Positions 8,989 to 17,463 of a stretch of DNA of 64,000 bases are shown here, piece after piece. The DNA is from Streptomyces sp. NBC_00878 (GTDB taxonomy: Bacteria > Actinomycetota > Actinomycetes > Streptomycetales > Streptomycetaceae). Positions within the stretch are counted from its first letter, which is position 1; every line of letters starts with the position of its first letter. Below the pieces are notes generated by a model. The model made no database searches. It worked only from the letters and a program-made list of their open reading frames with translations, and was not told the origin of the DNA. The position numbers and the translations under genes were made by a program. Location: assembly GCF_026341515.1 (NCBI RefSeq), contig NZ_JAPEOK010000001.1, positions 7,936,001 through 8,000,000 on the forward strand, read 5' to 3'.

Positions 8989-10359
8989 CTAGGCGGCGGT
9001 CGAGGCCGCTAATGGGGCCGCCGTGGGCGCCGCGTTGACACCGAGGTCCCTCAGGAGGGCTGTCGCCGCCCGGTGGCCCGAGTGCAGGGCGCCCTGGACC
9101 GTACTGGTGTCGCGGTGGTCGCCGCAGACGTACAGCCCGGCGAGGAGGCGGACCGGGCGCCGCAGGTCGTGCGGGGGCGGCATCGCGGGAACGGCGTCGC
9201 GGGTGTGGTGGACCGCGAGCAGCTCCCAGCGGTGTGTGGCGGTGCCGTAGAGCGCGGCCAGGTGGGCGCGGACGGCCAGGTCCGTGTCCGCGGGCGGCGC
9301 GCCGAGGATCGTGGACGAGATCAGGGCACGGCCCACGGGGGCGCGGGACGGGTCGACCTGGCTGAGGACCGCGGTGTGGGCCACCGGCCCGCGGCGGTCC
9401 GCGTCCAGGAGCAGCGCAGGCTCCGTCAGGGGCGCCTCGTCGGCCGTGTGGTGCACCACGGTGACCGGGTGGAACGACGGCACCCGCAGGCCCGGCAGCA
9501 GCTCGGCGGCGGCGCGGGCGCCGGTCGCCACCAGGATGGCCCGGCAACGGAGTTGGCCGTGGTCCGCCGTCGTCACCGAGGTCGTGGACACGGACGTGAC
9601 CCGCACCCCGGTGCGGACCGTCCCGGGCGGCAGCGTTCCCGCGAGCAGCTCGGGCAGCGCGTCGGCGCCGCCCTCCGGGACACACAGCCGGCCGGAGGCG
9701 AAGGCGCGCAGCGCGAGGTCCGCGCAGCGGCTGGACGTCGTCAGATCCGGGTCGCAGAGCAGCGCGGCCAGCAGCGGGCGCAGAAAGCCCTCGACCGTAC
9801 GGGCGGGCATGCCGCGGGCCGCGAGCGCGCGCCCCGCCGGTCGCTCGGGCCGGGCCAGCAGCCGTTCCACGGGGACGGTCGCGATCCGTCCGAGGGCCGC
9901 GGCGAGCCGGGCCTGGTCGAGGGTCCCGCCGAGCGGCGGGAACGTGCGTGACACGGGCGGGACGGCGGCCGCCGGTATCTGCCGGGCCCGGCGAGGGGGG
10001 CTCACCAAGGCGCGTGCCGCGTCGAGTGCGCCCCGTGCGCCCCCGGCGCCGGCGGGCTCGCCCGCACGGTGGACGCGGCCGTCGGCGTGGACGAGCACGC
10101 CAGGGGCGAACGGCCGCAGGGCGAGGGCGTCGAGGCCCGGGGTCGTCCGGAGCTCGGGATACGACGTGGAGAGGAGCCGACCGACGCGGTCGAGACGGAA
10201 ACCGTCGATCTTCTCGGTCGTCATACGACCACCCACGTAAGGGGCGGCCTCCAGGACCACGGTCGTTACACCTGCGCTGTTCAGCCGATGGGCGGCGGCG
10301 AGTCCGGAGACTCCGGCCCCCACGATGACGACGTCCGCCTGATACGCGGGCTCAAGCAC
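8989..10359 (-). CDS. FAD-dependent oxidoreductase (amine oxidase/desaturase fold)
   Basis: A 456-residue flavoprotein. The N-terminal dinucleotide-binding motif is VVIVGAGVSGLAAAHRL (about residues 10-26), followed by the acidic end VVLEAAPYVGGRM; the C-terminal FAD motif is LYVCGDHRDTSTVQGALHSG. This is the NAD(P)-binding Rossmann/flavin amine oxidase superfamily, which includes protoporphyrinogen oxidase and phytoene desaturases; substrate cannot be assigned. GTG at 10359 chosen because GGGGAGG precedes it. Flanked by family-1 repeats on both sides. Confidence 0.85.
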   Translation of the reverse strand: MLEPAYQADVVIVGAGVSGLAAAHRLNSAGVTTVVLEAAPYVGGRMTTEKIDGFRLDRVGRLLSTSYPELRTTPGLDALALRPFAPGVLVHADGRVHRAGEPAGAGGARGALDAARALVSPPRRARQIPAAAVPPVSRTFPPLGGTLDQARLAAALGRIATVPVERLLARPERPAGRALAARGMPARTVEGFLRPLLAALLCDPDLTTSSRCADLALRAFASGRLCVPEGGADALPELLAGTLPPGTVRTGVRVTSVSTTSVTTADHGQLRCRAILVATGARAAAELLPGLRVPSFHPVTVVHHTADEAPLTEPALLLDADRRGPVAHTAVLSQVDPSRAPVGRALISSTILGAPPADTDLAVRAHLAALYGTATHRWELLAVHHTRDAVPAMPPPHDLRRPVRLLAGLYVCGDHRDTSTVQGALHSGHRAATALLRDLGVNAAPTAAPLAASTAA

Positions 10360-10532
10360 GTGCCCCTCCCCGAGGTCGCGTGACTGCTGGGGACGTGATG
10401 CCCCCAACGGGCTCCAGGAATACCCGAGTTCGGGACGAGGGTAGGGCCGCGAACGGCCGGTGGAACTCGCGCATGAACAGGGCACGGTCGCACACGGGTC
10501 GCATGGAGGGGGCGGGCCCGCGTCCCTTCCAT

Positions 10533-10598
10533 GGGTGCGGGCTGTATCGATATGCGGCTCTGCCGCGCGGCGCGCCCAGCTCCCACCGGCCCGCAGAT
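10533..10598. repeat. Intergenic palindromic repeat family 1, copy B
   Basis: A degenerate copy: GGGCTGTATCGATATGCGG, CTCTGCCGCGCGGCGCGCCCAGC and TCCCACCGGCCCGCA are recognisable. Lies between the start of the FAD oxidoreductase and the stop of the epimerase. Confidence 0.6.
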
Positions 10599-10623
10599 TG
10601 ATAAACCGCAGCCAGGCCGAGCG

Positions 10624-11520
10624 CTAGCGAACCGCCCTGATCGCCTCCTCGATCCCCGGAAACGCAAAAGTGAACCCCGACTCCAAGAGCCGGACCGGAC
10701 GCACCCGTTGGCTGCCCAGGACCTCCTGGGCCATCTCACCGAGCACGAGCTTCAGCACGGGCGCGGGCACCGCGAAGAGCGTGGGCCGGTGCAGTACGCG
10801 CCCCATCGCGGCCGTGATCTCCCGGTTGGTGAGTGGCTCCGGAGCCGTCAGGTTGAAGGGACCGGACAGCGACTCGGAGTCGAGCAGATACCGCAGCGCG
10901 GCCACGTGGTCGTGCAGCGCGATGTAGCTCCAGTACTGCCGCCCGTTGCCCATCCGCCCGCCGAGACCCGCCTTGAAGAGGGGGAAGAGCCGCCCCCAGG
11001 CGCCGCCCTTCGCGGCCACCACCAGGCCGGTGCGCGCCAAGACGGTCCGTACGCCCGCCTCCTGCGCGGGAGCCGCCGCCTCCTCCCACTCGACGCACAC
11101 CGAGGGCAGGAACCCGCCCGCGGGCGGCGCGCTCTCGTCCACCGCCCGCTCACCGGTGTCTCCGTAGATCCCCATCGCGCTGCCGTTCAGGAAGACCCGT
11201 GGCGGCCGGTCGAGCGAGGCGACGGCCTCCGCCAGCGTGGCCGTGCCGAGCACCCGGCTGTCCCGGATCTTCCGCTTGTACGCGTCCGTCCAGCGGCGGT
11301 CGCCGATCCCGGCGCCCGCGAGGTTCACCACGGCGTCGCAGCCGACGAGCCCCGCCGCGTCGACGTACTGCCGTTCGGGGTCCCACTCGACCTCGTCCTT
11401 CGCCCGGGGCGTACGGCGCACCAGCCGCACCACCTCGTGCCCGTCGGCGGTCAGCGAGCGCACCAGGGCGCTGCCGATGAGACCGGACGCGCCGGCCACG
11501 GCGATTCGGGAAGCATCCAT
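10624..11520 (-). CDS. TIGR01777-type NAD-dependent epimerase/dehydratase
   Basis: A 298-residue extended-SDR protein. N-terminal Rossmann motif VAGASGLIGSALVRSL, then YVDAAGLVGCDAVVNLAGAG, GIYGD, and a C-terminal DUF1731-type region (AAMGRVLHRPTLFAVPAPVLKLVLGE, ending GFTFAFPGIEEAI). This combination marks the YfcH/SulA-like family, whose substrate is unknown. ATG at 11520 is preceded by GAGGATGGAG. It is divergent from the GNAT gene with only 93 bp between them. Confidence 0.9.
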   Translation of the reverse strand: MDASRIAVAGASGLIGSALVRSLTADGHEVVRLVRRTPRAKDEVEWDPERQYVDAAGLVGCDAVVNLAGAGIGDRRWTDAYKRKIRDSRVLGTATLAEAVASLDRPPRVFLNGSAMGIYGDTGERAVDESAPPAGGFLPSVCVEWEEAAAPAQEAGVRTVLARTGLVVAAKGGAWGRLFPLFKAGLGGRMGNGRQYWSYIALHDHVAALRYLLDSESLSGPFNLTAPEPLTNREITAAMGRVLHRPTLFAVPAPVLKLVLGEMAQEVLGSQRVRPVRLLESGFTFAFPGIEEAIRAVR

Positions 11521-11613
11521 GGCTCCATCCTCTGCCAACCGCCCCGGCACCAGGGCGCCGAGGGTGCCCGAAATCTCGGACAGTACCTCGCACGGCGGTC
11601 GTAAAGTGACTGC

Positions 11614-12102
11614 ATGCCAGAGCCATCCATACGCACCGCCCGACGCGACGACGAAGAGGCGCTGGGCCGTCTCGACCGCGCGACCTGGTCCTACCAGCAC
11701 GCCGTCAAGCCCCGGGACCAGCCGCCGTACGAGCCGTTCTTCAACGAGCGCTTCGGCCCCCGCGACCATCTGGTGGCGGAGCTGGACGGGCACATCGTCG
11801 GCTTTGTGCGGATCGGATTCCCCACCCCGCTCGTCTCGAACGCGCACGTACGGCAGATCCTGGGCCTCGCCGTCGCCGTCGAGGCGCGCGGCAACGGCGT
11901 GGGCCGGGCTCTGATCCGCGCGGTCCTCGCGGAGGCCCGCCGCCAGGGTGCGCTCCGGATCACCCTGCGCGTCCTCGGCCACAACACCCCGGCCCGCAAG
12001 CTGTACGAGTCCGAGGGCTTCGTGATCGAGGGGATCCAGCCGGGGGAGTTCTACCTGGACGGGGAGTACGTGGACGACGTCCTCATGGGGCGCAGCCTCT
12101 GA
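11614..12102 (+). CDS. GNAT family N-acetyltransferase
   Basis: A 162-residue acetyltransferase. The acetyl-CoA loop is ILGLAVAVEARGNGVGRALI (R-x-x-G-x-G/A type: ARGNGVG), followed by the β6/α4 region RITLRVLGHNTPARKLYESEGF and GEFYLDGEYVDDVLMGR. Acceptor unknown. Its stop lies in the first unit of a 15-bp tandem repeat that repeats the in-frame stop codon three more times. Confidence 0.9.
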   Translation: MPEPSIRTARRDDEEALGRLDRATWSYQHAVKPRDQPPYEPFFNERFGPRDHLVAELDGHIVGFVRIGFPTPLVSNAHVRQILGLAVAVEARGNGVGRALIRAVLAEARRQGALRITLRVLGHNTPARKLYESEGFVIEGIQPGEFYLDGEYVDDVLMGRSL

Positions 12103-12152
12103 GAGTGCAGCCTTTGAGAGCGCAGCTTTTGAGGGCTCGGCCTCTGAGTGCG
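12094..12152 (+). repeat. 15-bp degenerate tandem repeat across the GNAT stop codon
   Basis: Four units (AGCCTCTGAGAGTGC, AGCCTTTGAGAGCGC, AGCTTTTGAGGGCTC, GGCCTCTGAGTGCG). Because the period is 15 nt, TGA recurs in the same frame at 12100, 12115, 12130 and 12145. Confidence 0.85.
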
Positions 12153-12190
12153 ACGGGAGCGCGGTGCCGAGTCGCCGATCCGCCTGCGGA

Positions 12191-12850
12191 TCAGCTCTTC
12201 TGAGGCTCCGTCAGTAACCGCATCCCGCCCGTCAGTTCCCGCAGACAGCGCACCGCGAGCTCCGCGGGAGAGCCGGGGCCCTCGACGTCCGCGTCCGACT
12301 CGGCCCAGGTCTCCAGGGCGACCCGGATCGCGTCCGTGGCGGCCGCGGCGGCGAGGCGGATCTCCAGCGGGTCGGCGTCGTCGCCCGCCAGCCGGGCCAG
12401 CAGGGGGACGAGCTTGTCCTCGGACTCCTGGTTCACGCGGTACCAGACCGCGCGCAGCGCCGGATCCTCGGCGGCCGCCCGCAGCAGACCCCGGGTCCAG
12501 CGCAGGCCCTCCGCCTTGGCCTCGTGCGGGACGGTCAGCGACGCGGTGACGGCCGACTCCAGCGCCCGGGGGAGTGCGGTACCCGGCTCGGCCGCCGCCA
12601 GCCGCTCGCGCCAGTGGTCGCCGCCGATCGCGAGGAGGGGGCCGACGGCGTCCTGCTTGCTGCGGAAGTAGCGGTAGAAGGTGCGCAGGCCGACACCGGC
12701 GCGTACGGCGATCTCCTCGGCCGTGGTGCCGTCGGGACCGCGCTCGGTGAAGAGCTCGGCGGCGGCGCGGGCGATGTCGAACTGGGTTGCCGCCTTGCGG
12801 CGCTCGGTCAGCGACGGGGTCCTGGCCGCTGCGGACGACTTGGTGCTCAC
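12191..12850 (-). CDS. TetR family transcriptional regulator
   Basis: A 219-residue regulator. The N-terminal HTH is DIARAAAELFTERGPDGTTA through VGLRTFYRYFRSKQDA, classic TetR. The C-terminal ligand domain (~120 residues) has no recognisable signature. The GTG at 12850 (VSTKSSAAARTPS) is chosen over an ATG 75 nt upstream because the upstream stretch runs into low-complexity DNA; neither has a strong ribosome site. No obvious target gene adjacent; the 12851-13140 gap is repeats. Confidence 0.85.
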   Translation of the reverse strand: MSTKSSAAARTPSLTERRKAATQFDIARAAAELFTERGPDGTTAEEIAVRAGVGLRTFYRYFRSKQDAVGPLLAIGGDHWRERLAAAEPGTALPRALESAVTASLTVPHEAKAEGLRWTRGLLRAAAEDPALRAVWYRVNQESEDKLVPLLARLAGDDADPLEIRLAAAAATDAIRVALETWAESDADVEGPGSPAELAVRCLRELTGGMRLLTEPQKS

Positions 12851-12937
12851 GCGGGGAAGCGTACGCCCGACGGCAGACGGGACCGCGTCTTGCCCGGACG
12901 GCAGAGCGGGCGGGCTGGACGGCACAGCGGACCGCCC

Positions 12938-13000
12938 GGGCGGTAGAGCGGACCAGCCGGGCGGTAGAGCGGGCCAGCCGGGCGGTAGAGCGGGCCAGCC
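12938..13000. repeat. 21-bp tandem repeat (3 copies)
   Basis: Three head-to-tail units of GGGCGGTAGAGCGGRCCAGCC (12938, 12959, 12980), preceded by a degenerate half-unit and followed by GCC/AGCC-rich low-complexity DNA to about 13130. Nothing in this stretch looks coding. Confidence 0.85.
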
Positions 13001-13140
13001 GGGCGGAGGTTCGGTCGGTCGGGCCTGGGTGGTCCGCCCGCTTTCGAGCCGTGCCAGCCGAGCCGAGCCGAGCAGTGTCGTGCCGGCTGAGCCCAGTCGG
13101 GCCGGGCCCAGCCGGGCTGAGCCGGACCGGGTTCTACGCC

Positions 13141-13548
13141 ATGGACTGCTACCACCTGGTCGGTGAGGACAAGCTCGCGCGCACGCTCGCCGAAGAGGTG
13201 CTGAGGGTAGGAACGGACTTCGACGGCACCGACCGCTCGCCGATGCGTAACGCTGAAGCTCGCGTCACGCTGGGCGTCACGGCTGCACGCGAGGGCGACC
13301 TGGAGGAGGCGTTGATTATGGGTGCGCGTGCTCTTGAGGGCGACCGCCAATCGGTGCCGTCGCTCATCATGACCAGCCGGGAACTCGCTGCCGAAATGCG
13401 GCGCCTCTACGCCGCGGAACCTGCGGCGCAGGACCACCTCAATCGACTCCGCACCCTGGCGGGGGGAGAAGCCCGGTTTCCTGCCGCGGTGACGGAGCAT
13501 CTGCTTGGCGTGGTGGTCAACTGGCCCTCGGCGTGGCCTGACCGATGA
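13141..13548 (+). pseudogene. C-terminal remnant of an XRE/TPR-type regulator
   Basis: The 135-residue frame (MDCYHLVGEDKLARTLAEEV...) resembles the C-terminal TPR-like part of large Streptomyces HTH regulators: DGTDRSPMRNAEARVTLGV, AREGDLEEAL, ALEGDRQSVPSLIMTSREL. There is no DNA-binding domain, no ribosome site before the ATG, and the similarity begins abruptly next to low-complexity repeats. I read it as a 5'-truncated relic. It could alternatively be a short expressed protein, but that is less likely. Confidence 0.6.
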
Positions 13549-13605
13549 GTTTTGCGCGCCGTGCTGGTCTGTACGCCGAATACCGACTCACGGGAGGCTG
13601 ACGCC

Positions 13606-14169
13606 ATGCGGAAACTGACCTTCGCCATGAACATGAGCCTGGATGGCTACATCGCCGCGCCCGGCGACGATCTCGGCTGGAGTGTGCCGAGCGACGAGCT
13701 GTTCCAGTGGTGGTCCGACCGGGTGGACGCGACGGGCCTGGCGCTGTACGGGCGCAAGCTGTGGGAGACGATGAGCTCCCACTGGCCGACCGCCGACAAG
13801 CAGCCGGATGCCACACCGGCGGCGATCGAGTACGCCGGCCGCTGGCGGGACATGCCGAAGGTGGTGTTCTCCTCTTCGACCATCACGGTCGACTGGAACA
13901 CCCGTCTGGTCACCGGCGACGCGGTCACCGAGATCACCAGGCTCAAGGCCGACGACGGCGGCCCCATGGACATCGCCGGTGCCACACTCGCCGCGGCGGC
14001 CATGCGGGCCGGGCTGATCGACGAGTACGCGATCGCCACCCATCCGGTCCTGGTGGGCGGCGGCACGCCGTTCTTCACAGCCCTGGACAACTGGGTGAAC
14101 CTGAGCCTGGTGGAGACCCGGACGTTTCCCGACGGCGTGTTGATGACCAGGTACGAGACCAGACGCTGA
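13606..14169 (+). CDS. Dihydrofolate reductase family protein (RibD C-terminal domain)
   Basis: A 187-residue RibD_C/DHFR-like protein: N-terminal MRKLTFAMNMSLDGYIAAPG, central ALYGRKLWETMSSHWP, NADPH-binding PMDIAGATLAAAAMRAGLID and TRYETRR end. These stand-alone reductases are common in Streptomyces and have unknown substrates; it is not the housekeeping folA. ATG at 13606 is preceded by GGGAGG. It sits right after the regulator relic, in a region that looks like a small insert. Confidence 0.85.
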   Translation: MRKLTFAMNMSLDGYIAAPGDDLGWSVPSDELFQWWSDRVDATGLALYGRKLWETMSSHWPTADKQPDATPAAIEYAGRWRDMPKVVFSSSTITVDWNTRLVTGDAVTEITRLKADDGGPMDIAGATLAAAAMRAGLIDEYAIATHPVLVGGGTPFFTALDNWVNLSLVETRTFPDGVLMTRYETRR

Positions 14170-14490
14170 CCGCGCGACCGGCGTCCGGGGTCATGCCACG
14201 TCGGAAGGTCGGTCGCCCTGCCTGATCACAGCTCTGAGCAGCATCAAATGCAGCGTCACCGCAACTTCCCGGGGCCAAACAGGGGGCCAAACGTCACAGC
14301 CGCGATCGGACGGTCCTGGACCGTAATGGACAGTGTCGGAGCCGAATAGGCAGGCCAGCGACCCTTGAGGCAAGGCTTAGGCCCCCGTGATCGCGTTGTT
14401 CCGGGTAGTGCCGTGCCGTGCCGTGCCGTGCCGTGCCGTGCCGTGCCGAACGGGCTGAGCCGAGCCGGGTCGGGCCAGGTCGACCCCGGA
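14170..14490. other. Non-coding gap with short direct repeats
   Basis: No gene seen. It holds GGGGCCAAAC twice with a 12-nt period (14271 and 14283) and an eight-copy GTGCC pentanucleotide run (14408-14447), then GCC-rich DNA up to the MarP stop. It may be the edge of a small insertion, but no attachment site or recombinase is visible. Confidence 0.5.
14408..14447. repeat. GTGCC pentanucleotide repeat, 8 copies
   Basis: Eight perfect head-to-tail GTGCC units. Copy number of such tracts is prone to slippage. Confidence 0.95.
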
Positions 14491-15675
14491 TCAGGACGTG
14501 ATGAGGTCGCCCGTGTCCACCGGGGACTCGGCCTTCGCCGCGCGCTGGGCGTCGTTCGCCACCTCGTCGGCCGTCAGGACGTAACCAGTTTCGTTGTCGC
14601 TCGTGGAGCGGGCGAAGACGACGCCGTAGACCTTGCCGGTGGTGGTCAGGAGGGGGCCGCCGGAGTTGCCGGGGCGGACCGTGGAGCGGATCGAGTAGAT
14701 CTCGCGGGTGACCGGGTCGGAGCCGTAGATGTTCTGGCCCCGCGCGTTGATCTTGTTCGCGACGGTGGCCGCCTGGAGGTCGAGGCCGCCGTCCTGCGGG
14801 TAGCCCGCGACCACCGCCGCGTCGCCGCGGGTCGCGCTGGTGTCGAAGGCCAGCACGGGCGCCTCCAGACCCGGCACGTCGAGCACGGCCACGTCCTTCT
14901 GCGGGTCGAAGAGGACGACCTTCGCCTCGTACGCCCTCCCCGTGCCGCCCACCCGTACGGTCGGGTCGTCGATGCCCGCCACCACGTGGGCGTTGGTCAT
15001 CACGCGCTCCCGCGCGTACACGAAACCGCTGCCCTCACGGCCCTGGGTGCCCACCGCGCCCTCGACCTTCACGGTGGAGCGCTGCGCGGCCCGCGTGGCC
15101 GCCGCGGTGACGCTGTCCCCGGACGGCTTCGCGACGCTGGCCGCCGGCTCGTTCTCGAAGGGGTTGAAGACCTGCGGAAAGCCCGCCTCGGTGAGCGCCG
15201 AGGTGGCCCGGGAGAACCAGGCCGGCGTGGCATCCGGCATCGCGTCCTGCACCGCGCCGAGCAGCGCGGAGTTACGGATCGACGAGGTGACCACGGGCGA
15301 GGCGGACGCGCCCAGGACGCTCGCGGCGACCCACGCCACCAGCATCACGGCGACCGCGTTGGCCGCGGCGCCGCCCACTCCGTCGACCGTGCGCAAGGGG
15401 CCCCGGTCCAGTTCGCGGCGGAGTTTCACCGCCAGCCGGCCCGCCAGCTCGTGGCCCGCGGCGGCGGGCAGCAGCACCGTGAGCACCGCCGTGACCGTCG
15501 CCGCCGTGGTCCCCGCCTCCACCAGGTCCATCACCCAGGGCAGCACCCACACGCCGATCACGGCGCCGCCCACGAAGCCGGCCAGGGAGACACAGCCCGC
15601 GACGAGCCCGCGCCGGTAACCGGACGCCGCATAGCCGAGGATCACCAGCAACAGCAGGATGTCGAGCAGGTCCAC
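14491..15675 (-). CDS. MarP-like membrane serine protease
   Basis: A 394-residue protein with an N-terminal CvpA-like four-helix membrane domain (about residues 1-120) and a C-terminal periplasm-side chymotrypsin-fold protease. Triad candidates are His in MTNAHVVAG, Asp in DPQKDVAVLDV and Ser in TVRPGNSGGPLL. The M. tuberculosis relative MarP protects against acid and oxidative stress by cleaving a peptidoglycan hydrolase; a similar envelope role is inferred. GTG at 15675 follows GGGAG. The neighbour across the divergent gap is a peptidoglycan amidase, which fits an envelope link. Confidence 0.88.
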   Translation of the reverse strand: MDLLDILLLLVILGYAASGYRRGLVAGCVSLAGFVGGAVIGVWVLPWVMDLVEAGTTAATVTAVLTVLLPAAAGHELAGRLAVKLRRELDRGPLRTVDGVGGAAANAVAVMLVAWVAASVLGASASPVVTSSIRNSALLGAVQDAMPDATPAWFSRATSALTEAGFPQVFNPFENEPAASVAKPSGDSVTAAATRAAQRSTVKVEGAVGTQGREGSGFVYARERVMTNAHVVAGIDDPTVRVGGTGRAYEAKVVLFDPQKDVAVLDVPGLEAPVLAFDTSATRGDAAVVAGYPQDGGLDLQAATVANKINARGQNIYGSDPVTREIYSIRSTVRPGNSGGPLLTTTGKVYGVVFARSTSDNETGYVLTADEVANDAQRAAKAESPVDTGDLITS

Positions 15676-15864
15676 GGAGCTCCCTTTCTCTTGGGTCTCC
15701 TAGTACGTGCCGGGAGGGCCCAGTGATCAGGTACGCGCACGTGGAAACCGGCCAACCGGAACGCGTGCGTGGACCTGTAGAAACGTCTCGGACCGGGACG
15801 TTGGTTCCACCGGGTGGCACACCACACATCGCGGACGGCTTCAGTGTCCCGGAGAGTGGATCTC

Positions 15865-16941
15865 ATGTGCGCCGATCGAACCCCTCCTCCACGCCGCGAA
15901 CGGGGCGTGTCGTGGGGGATTCGCGCACGGTGGCGAAGGGGGCTCCGGCGTTCCGGGCCCGACGCCGGCGTCACCGTTGACGCCAACATCGACGCCGACA
16001 TCGACGCCGACGCCGACATCGACGCCGACGCCGACATCGACGGTGACGCCGACATGGACGGTGATGCCGGCGTCGACATGGACGGTGATGCCGGCGTCGA
16101 CATGGACGGTGATGCCGGCGTCGACATGGACGGTGATGCCGGCGTCGACATGGACGGTGACAGCGGGCCGCGTCCGTCGGTCGTGGACCGCATACCCCGG
16201 CCCGCGCGCATCGCCCTCGCCTGTGCTCCCGGCCTGATGGCCGTCGTCGGGCTGGTCCTGTGCACCATGGAGGTCGACCGGACGCCGGGGGAGTCCAGGC
16301 GTCCCGTCGCGGCGCGGGCCGCCGCGGGGCAGGCCACCCGGCCCGCCATCGTGCCGAGGGAACGCTGGCTGGCCGACGCCGCCTACACCCGGCCGCCGAC
16401 CCGGTACGCCAACCGCGTGTCCGCCGTGTTCGTGCACCACACCGACTCCCCGAACGGTTACGACTGCGCCGACGTGCCCCGGATCATCCGCTACCTGTAC
16501 GCGGGACAGGCCGGAGGCCGGCACTGGGACGACATCGGCTACAACTTCCTCGTCGACCGCTGCGGCACGATCTACGAGGGCCGGGCGGGCGGCACCGACC
16601 GCGCCGTCGTCGGCGCGCACACGCAGGGCTTCAACGTGGGCACGACGGGCATCGCGGCGATAGGGACGTTCACGGCGGGCGTGCCGGTGCCGAAGGCCAT
16701 GACCGACGCCATCGCGGCCGTCGCCGCCTGGAAACTCGGCCTCGTGGGCATCGACCCGCGCGCGGAGGTACAACTCGTCTCCACCAACAGCCTGAGCAAG
16801 TACGCGGCCGGCACCCGCGGGACCTTCACCGCCGTCTCCGGCCACACCGACGGCTACTGGACCGCCTGCCCGGGCGCCGCCCTGATGGCCAGGCTGCCCG
16901 AGATCAGAGAGCACGCGGCCCGTCTCCAGGGCAGGCGGTAG
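15865..16941 (+). CDS. Membrane-anchored PGRP-type N-acetylmuramoyl-L-alanine amidase
   Basis: About 358 residues. Order: basic N-terminus, Asp-rich repeat (33-100), one transmembrane helix (113-133, IALACAPGLMAVVGLVLC), then an amidase_2/PGRP domain. Zinc ligands are likely in VFVHHTDS (His 191/192), SGHTDGYW and TACPG; the catalytic Tyr region is WDDIGYNF. It should cleave the stem peptide from muramic acid outside the membrane. The start is uncertain: ATG 15865 has GGAG upstream, while an in-frame ATG at 15814 and GTG at 15958 region are alternatives. Topology predicts the Asp-rich part inside the cell unless the anchor is inverted. Confidence 0.85.
   Translation: MCADRTPPPRRERGVSWGIRARWRRGLRRSGPDAGVTVDANIDADIDADADIDADADIDGDADMDGDAGVDMDGDAGVDMDGDAGVDMDGDAGVDMDGDSGPRPSVVDRIPRPARIALACAPGLMAVVGLVLCTMEVDRTPGESRRPVAARAAAGQATRPAIVPRERWLADAAYTRPPTRYANRVSAVFVHHTDSPNGYDCADVPRIIRYLYAGQAGGRHWDDIGYNFLVDRCGTIYEGRAGGTDRAVVGAHTQGFNVGTTGIAAIGTFTAGVPVPKAMTDAIAAVAAWKLGLVGIDPRAEVQLVSTNSLSKYAAGTRGTFTAVSGHTDGYWTACPGAALMARLPEIREHAARLQGRR
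15973..16164 (+). repeat. In-frame Asp-rich coding repeat
   Basis: First a degenerate GACGCCGACATC-type hexamer/9-mer repeat, then 4.75 perfect 24-bp units (start GACATGGACGGTGATGCC) at 16051, 16075, 16099, 16123 and 16147. Each encodes DMDGDAGV; the length keeps frame whatever the copy number. Confidence 0.95.
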
Positions 16942-17074
16942 GGCCTGTCGTCCAACTCCCCACTGTCCCGCGAGCTCCCGTCACGTCTCACAGGTACGCC
17001 ACAGCCGACTCACGGATCACCCCGAGCCACGCCTTCTAGCGTCGAGGTACGCACTGACCGGAGGGGTGGGGATC

Positions 17075-17347
17075 ATGAGCAGTCTGAGCAGTCGCAAGGA
17101 GCAGCGGACCCAGGGGGCGTCGCGGTGGGCGCGGGCGGTACGCGGCCCGTGGACCGTGGCCTGTGTGGTGGCCGCCGTCGTGGTGGGGCCGTCCGCCGTC
17201 ACCGCGTCCGCGCTGGACCGGGCGAACGCGGCGCCGCCGCTCAGCGCGCGGAAGGAGAGCCCGCCCGCTGCCGCCGCCTGGCCCGCCGCCGTGGTCGCCC
17301 CCGTGCACCAGATCCGCACGGCCGGTCCGCGCGGCGCCTCCTGGTGA
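17075..17347 (+). CDS. Small secreted or membrane protein of unknown function
   Basis: A 90-residue product: basic N-terminus (SSRKEQRTQGASRWARAVR), hydrophobic core (VACVVAAVVVGPSAVTASA, about 28-46) and Pro/Ala-rich C-terminus ending RGASW. This looks like a signal peptide with a short exported tail. GGAGGGG precedes the ATG at 17075; a GTG nine nucleotides upstream is the alternative. I do not recognise the family. Confidence 0.6.
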   Translation: MSSLSSRKEQRTQGASRWARAVRGPWTVACVVAAVVVGPSAVTASALDRANAAPPLSARKESPPAAAAWPAAVVAPVHQIRTAGPRGASW

Positions 17348-17407
17348 CACGGACCGGTGATGCGAACCGGTGACACGGACCGGTGACGCGGACTGGTGAC
17401 GCGTACC
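17343..17407. repeat. 13-bp tandem repeat, 5 units
   Basis: Five units of GGTGACRCGGACC with 1-2 substitutions each, starting inside the last codons of the small secreted protein. It ends short of the DUF4240 stop. Confidence 0.85.
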
Positions 17408-17463
17408 GGCCGTTTGGACTGGGCGTATGGACTGGCCGTACGGACAGCTGGTGGGACCGCGCG

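Noticed and set aside
14170..14490. Integrase attachment site or tRNA-associated insertion
   Set aside because: Direct repeats are only 10 bp, no tRNA end is visible and no recombinase gene is in the window.
16051..16164. CRISPR-like array of 24-bp repeats
   Set aside because: The units are head-to-tail with no spacers and in frame within a protein gene.
17343..17407. Iterons or replication origin
   Set aside because: Short 13-bp repeats without AT-rich DNA, DnaA boxes or a rep gene nearby; more likely simple slippage.
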